Shown piece by piece: positions 1 through 8,743 of a stretch of DNA of 64,000 bases. The notes beneath the pieces were generated by a model. It worked only from the letters and a program-made list of their open reading frames with translations, was not told where the DNA came from and ran no database searches. Origin of the DNA: Modicisalibacter xianhensis (GTDB lineage: Bacteria; Pseudomonadota; Gammaproteobacteria; Pseudomonadales; Halomonadaceae); NCBI RefSeq assembly GCF_900113605.1, contig NZ_FOPY01000001.1, positions 317,669 to 381,668 of the forward strand, read 5' to 3'. Position numbers and translations under genes: made by a program. The stretch's first letter is position 1, and the number at the start of each line of letters is the position of its first letter.

Positions 1-301
1 GGGCCGTATGCAGCGCGGGACGATCCTCGGAACGATTGACGCGCTCCCCCGAGAGCAACCGACCGATTGCCGCCGGCACATCGGCAGCGCGTGCCAGATC
101 GAGCAGCATGTCCAGCGTCTCTTCACGCCAACGCTGCTTGGACAGGTCGAGCATCATGCCGGCGGCGCGCCGGGTATAGCGCTCATGCCGCCCGTCCCGT
201 TCCTGAAACAGGTCCTTGAGATGGACCTCGCGCATGGCGTCGGCATGCTGGCTCAGCGCTCGCCAGGCCTGCTGCTTGTCGATCGGTTCACGTGCTGTCA
301 T
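1..301 (-). CDS. pgi: Glucose-6-phosphate isomerase, N-terminal part (cut by window edge)
   Basis: The reading frame is open to base 1, so only the first 100 residues are present. They match the N-terminus of bacterial Pgi: an AW-AL segment near residues 12-15, DLSKQRW around residue 52, EETL just after it, and a GERVN-SEDRPALHTA segment near residue 90, the equivalent of the family's GEKIN-TENRAVLH. Pgi interconverts glucose 6-phosphate and fructose 6-phosphate in the cytosol. The ATG at 301 has a good ribosome site (AAGGAG) at normal spacing. It is divergent from cmoA with about 120 bases between them. The catalytic part lies outside the window, so integrity cannot be judged. Confidence 0.9.
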   Translation of the reverse strand, partial: MTAREPIDKQQAWRALSQHADAMREVHLKDLFQERDGRHERYTRRAAGMMLDLSKQRWREETLDMLLDLARAADVPAAIGRLLSGERVNRSEDRPALHTA

Positions 302-423
302 CGGTTATCTCTCCTTGAACGCGAGTCGGTCCATCCTGACCTGCAGGTGCAAGCCCGGCTGCGGGCACGTAAAATGACCATTTTGCGCCATGATCGCGCC
401 CCATAGACCGTTTACGAATATCC

Positions 424-1167
424 ATGAGTGATTCATCTTACCGTGACGCGATCTTTACGACACCCCTGGATCGTGTCGCGTCGTTTTCCTTCGACGAACA
501 GGTCGTGGCCTGCTTTCCCGACATGATACGTCGCTCGGTGCCCGGCTATGGCCAGATACTGGGCATGCTCGGTGTGCTTGCCGAACGTCACCTGCGCCAT
601 GGCGGCCATGTTTACGATCTGGGCTGTTCGCTGGGGGCCGTGGGCCTGGCACTTGCCGGCCGGCTGCCGCCGGACGCCTTCAGCCTGACCGGTATCGACC
701 TGTCGCCAGCCATGGTGAGCCGGGCGCGAGCCATCCTGGCCGAGGAGTGTCCCGAGCATCGCATCGAGATCGTCGAGGGCGATATCCGCCAGGTCGAGTA
801 TCGGCCGGCCAGCATGATCGTGCTCAACTTCACCCTGCAGTTCCTGTCGCCGGGAGACCGCGACGAGGTGATTGCCCGTCTTTACGCAGCGCTGGAACCG
901 GGTGGCGTGCTGGTGTTGTCAGAGAAGATTGTCGCCGCGGATGAACAGGAGAACGCCTGGCTGGTTGCGCGCTATCACGACTTCAAGCGAGCCAATGGCT
1001 ACAGTGACCTGGAAATCAGCCAGAAGCGCACGGCACTGGAGAATGTACTGGTCCCCGATACCCTGGAAGCGCACCATGCGCGCCTGTCCGGCGCCGGCTT
1101 CAGTCGGGTGACGACCTGGTTCCAGTATCTCAATTTCGCCTCGATGATTGCCTTCAAGGAGGCCTGA
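424..1167 (+). CDS. cmoA: Carboxy-S-adenosyl-L-methionine synthase CmoA
   Basis: 247 residues, the usual CmoA length. CmoA uses prephenate to turn S-adenosylmethionine into carboxy-SAM, the donor for wobble-uridine modification of tRNA. The class I methyltransferase fold is shown by the YDLGCSLG glycine motif at residues 64-71, an acidic residue in GIDLS after strand 2, and the family-typical N-terminus with [15 protein letters not shown] and RSVPGYGQI. The start ATG follows the divergent pgi/cmoA intergenic region. cmoB begins one base after the cmoA stop, with its ribosome site inside the end of cmoA, so the two are surely co-transcribed and probably translationally coupled. Confidence 0.96.
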   Translation: MSDSSYRDAIFTTPLDRVASFSFDEQVVACFPDMIRRSVPGYGQILGMLGVLAERHLRHGGHVYDLGCSLGAVGLALAGRLPPDAFSLTGIDLSPAMVSRARAILAEECPEHRIEIVEGDIRQVEYRPASMIVLNFTLQFLSPGDRDEVIARLYAALEPGGVLVLSEKIVAADEQENAWLVARYHDFKRANGYSDLEISQKRTALENVLVPDTLEAHHARLSGAGFSRVTTWFQYLNFASMIAFKEA

Positions 1168-1168
1168 C

Positions 1169-2161
1169 GTGCCGACGCCCGATGCCGCCCAGCAAGCGCT
1201 CTACCATGCCTTCGTGGATCATGGCCTGACCCGCTGGCTGGCCCACCTGCCCGAGCAGTTGGCCAGCGGCCTCGACCGCAAGCGCTACGGTGACTTGCCA
1301 GCCTGGGAAAAGGCCGTGGCCAAGCTACCTGCCCTGCCCAAGGTGCGGGACGTCGCTCTCGACCGAGACCGGGTCAGCGTCGATGTGGCACTCAGCGACG
1401 CCCAGCGACGGCAATCGGAAAACCTGTTGCGCAAGCTGATGCCCTGGCGCAAGGGCCCGTTCTCCCTCGGCGGGATCGAGATCGATACCGAATGGCGCTC
1501 GGACTGGAAGTGGCAGCGTGTCGCGCCGCACCTCGCCCCCCTGGCCGGACGCAAGGTGCTCGACGTGGGCGGGGGCAGCGGCTATCACGCCTGGCGCATG
1601 GCCGGCGCCGGCGCAGCCTTCGTGCTGGTGATCGATCCTTCGCCGCGTTTCTACTACCAGTTCCAGGCGGTCCGGCATTTCGTCGGCGACGCCGATGATG
1701 GGCGCACCCACTTTTTGCCGGTGGGCATTGAAGCCGTGCCCGATGCCCTGGAAGCGTTCGACACGGTATTCTCGATGGGCGTGCTCTATCACCGCCCGTC
1801 GCCGCTCGACCATCTATTGCAACTCAAGGGCGCCTTGCGCTCCGGCGGCGAACTGGTGCTGGAAACGCTGGTCGTCGAAGGCGATGCCAGTACGGTATTC
1901 ATGCCCGGCGAGCGCTATGCCGCCATGCCCAACGTCTACTTCCTGCCTTCTTCGGCGGCCCTGACGCACTGGCTCGAACGCTGCGGCTTTTGTAACGTAC
2001 GTGTCGTGGACGACGCCGTGACCACGCTCGACGAGCAGCGCTCGACCGACTGGATGACCTTCCAGTCACTGGCCGACTTCCTCGACCCCGAGGACCGCAC
2101 GCGGACCATCGAGGGCTATCCGGCGCCGCGCCGTGCCGTGATTATCGCCGACAAGCCCTGA
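1169..2161 (+). CDS. cmoB: tRNA U34 carboxymethyltransferase CmoB
   Basis: CmoB transfers the carboxymethyl group of carboxy-SAM to 5-hydroxyuridine at tRNA position 34, giving cmo5U, which widens decoding of G/U-ending codons. I chose the GTG at 1169 (330 residues, close to the family's 323) because AAGGAGG lies six bases upstream, inside the end of cmoA; an ATG at 1148 would overlap cmoA by 20 bases and has no site. Visible motifs: the substrate-binding region [12 protein letters not shown] near residues 91-102, EWRSDWKW near 108-115, and the SAM-fold motif [11 protein letters not shown] at 130-140. A late [12 protein letters not shown] segment is typical of CmoB. Confidence 0.96.
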   Translation: MPTPDAAQQALYHAFVDHGLTRWLAHLPEQLASGLDRKRYGDLPAWEKAVAKLPALPKVRDVALDRDRVSVDVALSDAQRRQSENLLRKLMPWRKGPFSLGGIEIDTEWRSDWKWQRVAPHLAPLAGRKVLDVGGGSGYHAWRMAGAGAAFVLVIDPSPRFYYQFQAVRHFVGDADDGRTHFLPVGIEAVPDALEAFDTVFSMGVLYHRPSPLDHLLQLKGALRSGGELVLETLVVEGDASTVFMPGERYAAMPNVYFLPSSAALTHWLERCGFCNVRVVDDAVTTLDEQRSTDWMTFQSLADFLDPEDRTRTIEGYPAPRRAVIIADKP

Positions 2162-2165
2162 AACG

Positions 2166-2193
2166 CCTCGACCCGCCTACCGGCGGGTCGAGG
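2166..2193. terminator. Bidirectional terminator hairpin between cmoB and the convergent Ntn-hydrolase gene
   Basis: A perfect 12-bp stem (CCTCGACCCGCC and its complement) closes a TACC loop five bases after the cmoB stop codon. There is no clear T run on either side, so termination may be weak or assisted. It sits between two convergent genes. Confidence 0.7.
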
Positions 2194-2215
2194 TGGGTGA
2201 AGCGGAAGCGGCAAA

Positions 2216-2695
2216 TTATTCCACGCCGGCCGTGTCGGCCTCACGCATCAGGGCATCGAAGGATTTTCCCGCCTTGGTCATCACATCGACCGACTGCACG
2301 TCACCGCCCGTGTCGTGATCGCGGGTGGCCGCGTACTCGACCGCTTCCACTGCGCTCTTGCCGTGGTCGATGGCAGCCAATGCCCACTTCCAGCCAGTGC
2401 CATAGGCGACCGGCCCCGTCACCGGCATTCTCACCAGGCGATCGAACATCTCGAACACGCCATTGGGCCCCGCAATGATCATCTCGATGCGCGTGACGTG
2501 CGGCTTGGCGTTTCTGGGTGCGCCAGCATTCAGCCATTCCATGACTTCCCACCATCCCTGTTGCTCGCCAGCGAAGGCGACCCATTCGCCATTGTCGAGC
2601 TTGAAGAGCTTCTGCGCATGGTTGTACGTCGAGCCATTGACGCTGATCAGCGAATCCGTCGCCAGTGTCGTTCCGTCCCATACGATGGTCGTCAT
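2216..2695 (-). CDS. Small proteasome-like (HslV-like) Ntn hydrolase
   Basis: 159 residues. After the initiator Met the protein begins TTIVWDG, like mature HslV (TTIV...). Counting that Thr as 1, Asp13 in LATDS and Lys28 in HAQKLFKL sit where proteasome beta-type subunits have their catalytic Asp17 and Lys33, and VAFAGE follows as in the family's (I/V)AGFAG. It is shorter than HslV (about 175) and much shorter than the Anbu family (about 240), and no hslU-type ATPase is adjacent. Proteins of this size and start occur in phages and scattered bacterial genomes; their substrates are not known to me. AGAGG lies seven bases before the ATG. Peptidase activity is inference; the fold assignment is fairly firm. 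Confidence 0.7.
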   Translation of the reverse strand: MTTIVWDGTTLATDSLISVNGSTYNHAQKLFKLDNGEWVAFAGEQQGWWEVMEWLNAGAPRNAKPHVTRIEMIIAGPNGVFEMFDRLVRMPVTGPVAYGTGWKWALAAIDHGKSAVEAVEYAATRDHDTGGDVQSVDVMTKAGKSFDALMREADTAGVE

Positions 2696-2876
2696 CTGCG
2701 TACCTCTAGTTATAGGAATGGCTGCCGGTAGCGTTTCCGACTGGCCGCGCCCGGCATGCGTTACGATATAGACAAAAAAAGGAGGAAATCGTCACCAATC
2801 ATGCCGCTCCTGCATTTTCTACAATCGCTGAAACAACGCTCGCGGCCATGGCCTAATCCAGCCATCACCCCATAAC

Positions 2877-2907
2877 GAAAGGCCCCGTCGATGAATCGAC
2901 AGGGCCT
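2877..2907 (-). terminator. Terminator of the cysD-cysN operon
   Basis: A 13-bp stem with one mismatch (AGGCCCTGTCGAT against ATCGACGGGGCCT on the minus strand), followed on the minus strand by TTTCGTTAT, about 25 bases after the cysN stop. Rho-independent type. Confidence 0.8.
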
Positions 2908-2931
2908 TCAGACTAACGATTTCGCCGAATA

Positions 2932-4359
2932 TTACTTGCGCAGCAGCTCGCGCACGTCCTTGGCTTCCCAATGCGGGAAATACTTGCGCACCAGCGCGTT
3001 GAGCTCGACCTCGAAGGCCTGCCAGTCGACGCCCCCGCTTGCCGCGCCCGGCCCGTCGGCCACGCCGCGGATCATTCCGGCGCCCACGGTGACGTTGGTC
3101 AGCCGGTCGATGACGATGAAGCTCCCCGTGCCGGGGCTCTTGCGGTAGTCGTCGATGGGTACCGGCGCGGTCAACTCGACCCGGCAGCGGCCGATGGCAT
3201 TCAGGCCCAGTTGCTCGGCGTCATGATGTTCCAGCGTGTTGACATCGATCTGGTAGTCGATGGCACTGACCTGCCCCGCCAGGTCGCGGGTGGCGAGCTT
3301 GAGGTCATACAGCTTGCCGGGTTGCAGCGCGTCCTCGTGCATCCACACGATGTCGGCGCTGAAGGCATTCGACAGCGGCACCTCGGCATCCGCCGCGACC
3401 AGCCAGTCGCCGCGCGAGATGTCGATCTCGTCGTTCAGGGTCACGGTGATCGCCTGGCCCGGGTAGGCGGCGTCGAGGTCGCCGTCGAAGGTGACGATGC
3501 GCTCGACCGTAGAGGTCTTGCCCGAGGGCAGCGCCTTGACCGCCTGGCCGGGACGCAGGATACCGGCGGCCAGCGTGCCGCAGTAGCCGCGGAAGTCGAG
3601 GTTCGGGCGGTTGACGTACTGCACCGGCAGGCGCAGGTCGCTGAGGTTCTGGTCGCGGCTGATCTCGACGCCTTCGAGCAGCTCGAGCAGCGGCGGACCG
3701 GCGTACCACGGCGTGTGTTCGCTCGGGTTGACGACGTTGTCGCCCTCCAGCGCCGACAGCGGCACGAAGCGGATGTCGCGGGCGTCGAGCTTCTCGGCGA
3801 AGGCGCGGTACTCGGCGACGATCTCGTCGAAGCGTGCCTGCGAGTAGTCGACCAGGTCCATCTTGTTGACCGCAATCACCAGATGCTGGATGCCCAGCAG
3901 GTCGGCAATGAAGCTATGGCGGCGGGTCTGGGTCTGCACGCCGTGGCGGGCGTCGATCAGGATCACCGCCAGGCTCGCCGTGGAGGCGCCGGTGGCCATG
4001 TTGCGGGTGTACTGCTCGTGGCCCGGGGTGTCGGCGATGATGAACTTGCGCTTGTCGGTGGAGAAGAAGCGGTACGCCACGTCGATGGTGATGCCCTGCT
4101 CGCGCTCGGACTGCAGGCCATCGACCAGCAGCGCCAGGTCGACCTTGTCGCCGGTGGTACCGCTCTTCTTGGAATCCCGGGTGAGCGCGGCGAGCTGGTC
4201 CTCGTAAATCATCTTCGAGTCGTGCAACAGGCGCCCGATCAGGGTCGACTTGCCATCATCGACGCTGCCGCAGGTGATGAAGCGCAGCAGGTCCTTGTTC
4301 TCGTGCTCGTGCAGGTACTGCTCGATGTTCTCGGCGATCAGGTTGGATTGGTGTGCCAT
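2932..4359 (-). CDS. cysN: Sulfate adenylyltransferase large subunit CysN
   Basis: 475 residues. CysN is the GTPase subunit of ATP sulfurylase; GTP hydrolysis drives formation of adenosine 5'-phosphosulfate by CysD in assimilatory sulfate reduction. The EF-Tu-like G domain shows the P-loop GSVDDGKST at residues 31-39, DTPGHEQY (G3) and NKMDLVD (G4), followed by two beta-barrel domains. There is no C-terminal APS kinase (CysC) domain, so this is the separate CysN and not the NodQ/CysNC fusion. The ATG overlaps the cysD stop by one base (TAATG), which implies translational coupling. Confidence 0.97.
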   Translation of the reverse strand: MAHQSNLIAENIEQYLHEHENKDLLRFITCGSVDDGKSTLIGRLLHDSKMIYEDQLAALTRDSKKSGTTGDKVDLALLVDGLQSEREQGITIDVAYRFFSTDKRKFIIADTPGHEQYTRNMATGASTASLAVILIDARHGVQTQTRRHSFIADLLGIQHLVIAVNKMDLVDYSQARFDEIVAEYRAFAEKLDARDIRFVPLSALEGDNVVNPSEHTPWYAGPPLLELLEGVEISRDQNLSDLRLPVQYVNRPNLDFRGYCGTLAAGILRPGQAVKALPSGKTSTVERIVTFDGDLDAAYPGQAITVTLNDEIDISRGDWLVAADAEVPLSNAFSADIVWMHEDALQPGKLYDLKLATRDLAGQVSAIDYQIDVNTLEHHDAEQLGLNAIGRCRVELTAPVPIDDYRKSPGTGSFIVIDRLTNVTVGAGMIRGVADGPGAASGGVDWQAFEVELNALVRKYFPHWEAKDVRELLRK

Positions 4360-5270
4360 TAGAAGTACCCCTCGCGCTTCTTGCGCTCCATGCTACCTGC
4401 CTGGTCATGATCGATGGCCCGGCCCGAGCGCTCGCTGGTGCGGGTCAGCAGCATTTCCTGAATGATCTCGGGCAGCGTGGCGGCAGTCGACTCCACCGCC
4501 CCGGTCAGCGGATAGCAGCCCAGCGTGCGGAAACGCACCCACTTTTCCTGCGGGACTTCGCCGTCTTCCAGCGGCAGGCGCTCGTCGTCGACCATGATCT
4601 GCATGCCGTCGCGCTCGACCACCGGGCGCGGCGCGGCGTAGTACAGCGGTACGATGGGAATCGACTCGAGATAGATGTACTGCCAGATATCCAGCTCGGT
4701 CCAGTTGGAGAGCGGGAATACGCGGATCGACTCGCCCTTGTTGACCTTGGCGTTGTAGACGTTCCACAGCTCGGGGCGCTGATTCTTGGGGTCCCAGCGG
4801 TGGTAGCGGTCACGGAACGAGTAGACGCGCTCCTTGGCGCGCGAGGCCTCCTCATCGCGACGCGCGCCGCCGAAGGCGGCGTCGAAGCCGTACTTGTCCA
4901 GCGCCTGCTTGAGCGACTGGGTCTTCATGATGTCGGTGTACTTGGCGCTGCCGTGCTCGAACGGGTTGATGTTCGCGGCGCGCCCTTCCTCGTTGATGTG
5001 CTCAATCAGCTCCATCCCGGCTTCCGCGGCCATGCGATCGCGAAACTCGATCATCTCGCGGAACTTCCAGGTGGTATTGACGTGCATCAGCGGGAACGGC
5101 GGCGTGCCCGGGTAGAAGGCCTTGCGCGCCAGGTGCAGCATCACCGAGGAGTCCTTGCCGATAGAGTACAGCATCACCGGGTTGCGGAACTCGGCGGCGA
5201 CTTCGCGGATGATGTGGATCGACTCCGCCTCGAGCTGCTTGAGGTGGGTCTGGCGTTCGGGAGAAAGCAT
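4359..5270 (-). CDS. cysD: Sulfate adenylyltransferase small subunit CysD
   Basis: 303 residues, full length. CysD is the adenylyl-transferring subunit of ATP sulfurylase and belongs to the PP-loop ATP pyrophosphatase family; the loop is [10 protein letters not shown] at residues 36-45. [16 protein letters not shown] (a conserved CysD segment) and [15 protein letters not shown] are also visible. It is the first gene of the cysDN operon. The roughly 190 bases upstream are AT-richer than the surroundings and should hold the promoter and any CysB site, but I cannot point to a specific site. Confidence 0.97.
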   Translation of the reverse strand: MLSPERQTHLKQLEAESIHIIREVAAEFRNPVMLYSIGKDSSVMLHLARKAFYPGTPPFPLMHVNTTWKFREMIEFRDRMAAEAGMELIEHINEEGRAANINPFEHGSAKYTDIMKTQSLKQALDKYGFDAAFGGARRDEEASRAKERVYSFRDRYHRWDPKNQRPELWNVYNAKVNKGESIRVFPLSNWTELDIWQYIYLESIPIVPLYYAAPRPVVERDGMQIMVDDERLPLEDGEVPQEKWVRFRTLGCYPLTGAVESTAATLPEIIQEMLLTRTSERSGRAIDHDQAGSMERKKREGYF

Positions 5271-5458
5271 TGCGCGTGCAACCTCTCAATGACAACGGCG
5301 CCTTGGCATGGCAAGGCGCCTCGGAAACGTGGTCAGCATGGTCGCCGGGACGCGACGCTGGTCATGGAGAGTACGTTACCGACCCCACAATGATAACGTC
5401 AAAGAATTAAGAACTATCCTTTAAGCATTACAAGCTATAAGTCGCACCGAACCCAGCT

Positions 5459-6193
5459 TCAAAGATCGACACGCTCGACCCAGGTGGCAAGGCTCTCACC
5501 GTCTATGTCAACGACTCGCAAGCCTGGGCGCGATGCCTCGTCGATGGCGAAGTCCGGCGAGCCGCCCAGAAATTGATCCGAAGTAGACGGACAGCCGTAG
5601 ACGGCTATCTCGCCGAACGACGATGCGTGGCGTGCTGCAAAAGCCTGGTGGATATGTCCAAATAGAATGCCCTTCACCTGACCGTAGGCGGCCAGGGTCT
5701 GCCACAAGGCGTCACGGTCGGCGAGGCCAATCGCATCCATCCACGCCGAGCCGACGTCCACCGGTGGGTGATGCATGGCCAGCAACGTCGGCCGATCATC
5801 CTCTTCCAGACGCCAGGCCAGCTCCTGCAGTTGTGTCTGACCGAGCTCGCCATGAACCTGCCCCGGCACCTGCGTATCGAGGACCAGCAGCCGCCAGCGA
5901 TCAAGATCGACCTCGTCATGAATCTCGCGCAGCTCGGACATCAGCTGCGGGCGGTCATGGTTGCCGGGAAACCAGAACCACGGACAATCGAACCCCGAAA
6001 AGGCATCGAAGGCATGGCGATACGAGGCCGGCGTCTCGTCCTGGCTGATATCGCCCGTCACCAAGACCACATCGGGGCGTAACGCCCGCGCCCGTTCAAG
6101 TACGGACTGCAGCTGTCGCAACGGGAACCCCTTGCGGGATTCTGCGTCTGGATCGGCGAAGAGGTGACAATCGGTGATCTGAACCAACCGCAT
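5459..6193 (-). CDS. cpdA: 3',5'-cyclic-AMP phosphodiesterase CpdA
   Basis: 244 residues from the ATG at 6193. The calcineurin-like metallophosphoesterase motifs occur in order: D8-x-H10 (ITDCH), GDISQDE, GNHD, MHHPP and GHIH. They bind two metal ions; CpdA breaks down cAMP and so tunes cAMP-CRP signalling. The frame is open upstream to 6283, but that would overlap the preceding gene and lacks the family start (MRLVQITDCHLF). The neighbours (DUF1249, nudF) repeat the enterobacterial nudF-yqiB-cpdA order. Confidence 0.93.
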   Translation of the reverse strand: MRLVQITDCHLFADPDAESRKGFPLRQLQSVLERARALRPDVVLVTGDISQDETPASYRHAFDAFSGFDCPWFWFPGNHDRPQLMSELREIHDEVDLDRWRLLVLDTQVPGQVHGELGQTQLQELAWRLEEDDRPTLLAMHHPPVDVGSAWMDAIGLADRDALWQTLAAYGQVKGILFGHIHQAFAARHASSFGEIAVYGCPSTSDQFLGGSPDFAIDEASRPGLRVVDIDGESLATWVERVDL

Positions 6194-6228
6194 CAAGCCA
6201 TGGCTCCGGAAAAATGCAACGCCATGAC

Positions 6229-6672
6229 TCAACGCAGTTCCTGTAGAGCGGCATGGCCGTGGGCGAGACCATGCTCCAGCCATTCGCCGAGGAAGCGGTT
6301 GAGCTGCAGCTTCTCGTCAGGCTGATGCATGCGTGGGTTAGGGTAGCGGTAACGCCCGCTGAAATGGCGCTGGCGCTGGAAGTCGGTGACTTCTGCCATG
6401 CGTACGTCGTGATAGAGGTGCACGAGCATGCGCGGCGTATCGACGATACCGTCGAGCACACCGGTCTGGCAGACACGAACGATGGTAGTGTAAGGCGCCC
6501 GCTCGACGACCTCCAGCCACAACGTACCGAAACGTCCGGAATTGCCGGAGAGTGGCACTTCGCGCACATCGCCCGCCTCCAACGAGCTCAGCAGGCGGGA
6601 CATGCGCACGTAGTTGGCCGTGCACTCCGCCTGAAGGCTCTTGAGATCGGTTACATAAGCGGTTCTTGCCAC
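6229..6672 (-). CDS. DUF1249 family protein (YqiB-like)
   Basis: 147 residues, starting at a GTG with AAGGAGATAAG upstream; the ribosome site lies at the very end of nudF. The content fits the DUF1249/YqiB family: an aromatic- and His-rich middle with LYHDVRMAEVTDFQRQRHF, then YPNPRMHQPDEKLQLNRFL and EWLEHGLAHG. The family has no established function but is almost always between nudF and cpdA, as here. There is no signal peptide or membrane segment, so it is probably cytosolic. Confidence 0.88.
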   Translation of the reverse strand: MARTAYVTDLKSLQAECTANYVRMSRLLSSLEAGDVREVPLSGNSGRFGTLWLEVVERAPYTTIVRVCQTGVLDGIVDTPRMLVHLYHDVRMAEVTDFQRQRHFSGRYRYPNPRMHQPDEKLQLNRFLGEWLEHGLAHGHAALQELR

Positions 6673-6676
6673 AGAC

Positions 6677-7306
6677 TTATCTCCTTGCTCGCAATGATGC
6701 CCGCTCGCGTGCCAACCAGTAGAACGCGATCAGACACATGGCGTTGTCGAGTCGTCCGGCATCGAGAAGTTCCCAGGCACGTGCAAAAGGTACCACATGG
6801 ACAAGGATATCCTCATTTTCCTCTTCCAGCCCGTGCACACCGCCAAGACCGCGGGAATCCACCAATCCCAGGAACAGCGTCACCTGCTCGTCACAGGCCC
6901 CGGGGCTCGGGTAGTAGGTGTGCAGCTCGATCAGCTCCTGAATGTCGCACCCGGCCTCTTCGATGGCTTCGCGACGTGCCACCTTGGCCGGGTCCTCGCC
7001 GTGCTCGACGAGTCCCGCCACCGGCTCGAGCTTCCAGGGGCTTTTGGCATCGTCCAGCGCACCGGCACGCACCTGCTCGACCAACACCACGCAGTCGCGC
7101 TCCACATCGTAGAGCAGGACCCCAACGGCATCGCGACGCACATGGACCTCGCGCGTTATCACACCGCTCCAGCCACCCTTGAACAATCGATGCCGCAAGC
7201 GACGCTCCTCGAGACGAAAAAACCCCTGCTGAAGCGTCTGCGTTTCCACCCGCTCGACATCGTCGCGACCAAACTGCGGTGAATTCTGCGGACTCTCCTC
7301 TGCCAT
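6677..7306 (-). CDS. nudF: ADP-ribose pyrophosphatase (Nudix, NudF type)
   Basis: 209 residues from the ATG at 7306, which has GGGAGG six bases upstream; an in-frame ATG at 7327 has no site. The Nudix box is complete: G-LVEHG then E-DPAKVA-REAIEEAGCD. The N-terminal half contains the ETLQQGFFRLEE-like dimerisation strand seen in NudF, and SPGACDEQVTLFLGLVD matches the family's ADP-ribose specificity region. NudF splits ADP-ribose into AMP and ribose 5-phosphate. It is first of the three-gene nudF-DUF1249-cpdA unit. tolC, which often precedes nudF in enterobacteria, is absent. Confidence 0.93.
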   Translation of the reverse strand: MAEESPQNSPQFGRDDVERVETQTLQQGFFRLEERRLRHRLFKGGWSGVITREVHVRRDAVGVLLYDVERDCVVLVEQVRAGALDDAKSPWKLEPVAGLVEHGEDPAKVARREAIEEAGCDIQELIELHTYYPSPGACDEQVTLFLGLVDSRGLGGVHGLEEENEDILVHVVPFARAWELLDAGRLDNAMCLIAFYWLARERASLRARR

Positions 7307-7435
7307 GGCGGCCTCCCTGGCGGTCATCGATCAGCGTACCGGTAGCGTACGCACAATGCGGCACATTATCCCGGCCCGCCTTGCGGATTCCAACCATGGT
7401 AGAGAACAGTTACCACGCTCTGCCGCCGAAGCGAT

Positions 7436-8074
7436 CTATCCCAGCTTAGCAACCAATGCCTTCGCTTCTTCCCGAAGCTCTTCGTCGGACGCTTCGCGCC
7501 CTTGGCGCGGCGTACCGTCGATGGCACGCCGGGCATGCGTCAAGGCCTCTGCCTCGCGCCCTTCGTCGGCCAGAAAGACGGCATAGTAGTAGTTGACGTC
7601 GATGCCTTCCGGACGCACCGACAGCGCTTGGCGGAACATGGATTCTGCCTTGTCGCTATCGCCGAAACCGATCGGCCAGCCTGGCACCTTGTCGTAGAGC
7701 GCACCCAGCGTGACGTAAGCCGACGCGTTGCTGCCTCGGGGGTCGAGCTCGATGGCACGCTCCAGCGACGCGCGCGCCTGCTTGACCAGGCTCAGTGCTC
7801 CCATGCCTCCCTCGGCCCGGGCCGCAGACGCCTGCACAATGCCCAGCCAGGTAAAGACCTCGGCACTGTCGGGATAGCGTGCGGCCAGGGTTTCCAGCTC
7901 CCCGGCCAGGGATTTCATTGCCTTGGCCTGCGCATCCTCGCGCATGGTCGTCGTGATGTTTTCCCAGCGGTTCTTGATGGCAAAGAGTTCGCTGTCCTGC
8001 GCAAGCGCGTGGGGTACGCTCAGCGACAGGGTCAGGCTCAACAGACAGGACGGCAACAGACGGTGAGGTAACAT
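7436..8074 (-). CDS. Exported TPR-repeat protein of unknown function
   Basis: 212 residues from the ATG at 8074 (AAGGAG six bases upstream). A classical signal peptide covers about residues 1-26, ending PHALAQ, so the protein is periplasmic. The rest is helical with TPR-like units: residues 60-95 (YPDSAEVFTWLGI), 100-150 (ASLERAIELDPRGSNASAYVTLGALY), and 165-195 (FRQALSVRPEGIDVNYYYAVFLADEG). TPRs serve as protein-binding scaffolds; the partner is unknown. It stands alone between nudF and the divergent greB. Confidence 0.75.
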   Translation of the reverse strand: MLPHRLLPSCLLSLTLSLSVPHALAQDSELFAIKNRWENITTTMREDAQAKAMKSLAGELETLAARYPDSAEVFTWLGIVQASAARAEGGMGALSLVKQARASLERAIELDPRGSNASAYVTLGALYDKVPGWPIGFGDSDKAESMFRQALSVRPEGIDVNYYYAVFLADEGREAEALTHARRAIDGTPRQGREASDEELREEAKALVAKLG

Positions 8075-8212
8075 GGCAACTCCTTGAGGTACGTTATGCT
8101 TGTTAGTCGGCTGCCGGTGATCTCTCACGGCGTCGGCAGTCTGGACAAAATGTAACGAACGTTTGAATTATTCGCTAGCCAAGAGACGCAGTCGACGATG
8201 AAAGGCCGCAAC

Positions 8213-8731
8213 ATGACGCGTTGGCGAGACCCGGCCAAGGATCCTCGCCAGGAAAAGAAGAGCAACCTGATCACCCCGCAAGGCTTTGCCCGGCTCAAGG
8301 GCATACACGACCATTTGTCGCGGGTGCGTCGACCGGAGATCTCCGCCAAGGTCGGCGAGGCCGCTGCATTGGGCGATCGCAGCGAAAACGCCGATTACAC
8401 TTATAACAAGAAAGAACTCAACCGGGTCATCGCGCGCATCCGTTACTTGGGCAAACGGCTCGATGAACTGCAAGTGGTCGACCGGCTGCCGGCCGATACC
8501 GGCCGGGTCTATTTCGGTGCCTTTGTCACCCTAGAAGACGATGAGGGAGAAGAAATGCAGATCCGCATCGTCGGCCACGACGAGACCGACACCGCCAAGC
8601 GCTGGATCAGCGTCGATGCGCCGCTGGCCCGCGCCCTGCTCGGCAAGGCACTTGACGATGATGTGACCGTCGCGGCGCCGGGTGGCGAAACCACATACAT
8701 CATCACCGGCATCGACTATCGCGAGCCTTGA
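8213..8731 (+). CDS. greB: Transcript cleavage factor GreB
   Basis: 172 residues from ATG 8213 (MTRWRDP); an in-frame ATG at 8198 is possible but has no better ribosome site. The GreA/GreB signature is plain: an N-terminal coiled coil (ITPQGFARLKGIHDHL, RRPEI) with the acidic hairpin tip GDRSENADY, whose Asp and Glu coordinate the second magnesium of RNA polymerase, then the C-terminal FKBP-like domain with RIVGHDE, ISVDAPLARALLGK and ITGIDY. YNKKELNRVIARIRYL after the tip marks GreB rather than GreA. It rescues backtracked RNA polymerase. It is convergent with rsmC, with only 12 bases between. Confidence 0.95.
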   Translation: MTRWRDPAKDPRQEKKSNLITPQGFARLKGIHDHLSRVRRPEISAKVGEAAALGDRSENADYTYNKKELNRVIARIRYLGKRLDELQVVDRLPADTGRVYFGAFVTLEDDEGEEMQIRIVGHDETDTAKRWISVDAPLARALLGKALDDDVTVAAPGGETTYIITGIDYREP

Positions 8732-8743
8732 TGACCAGGCCAT

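Noticed and set aside
2971-4362. Long open frame on the plus strand antisense to cysN (463 codons).
   Set aside because: It mirrors codon structure of cysN in high-GC DNA, has no ribosome site or family motif, and its composition (Val/Gly/Asp repeats) is that of a shadow frame.
5271-5458. Looked for an S-box or other riboswitch upstream of cysD.
   Set aside because: I could not find the conserved core pairings; only AT-rich promoter-like sequence is visible.
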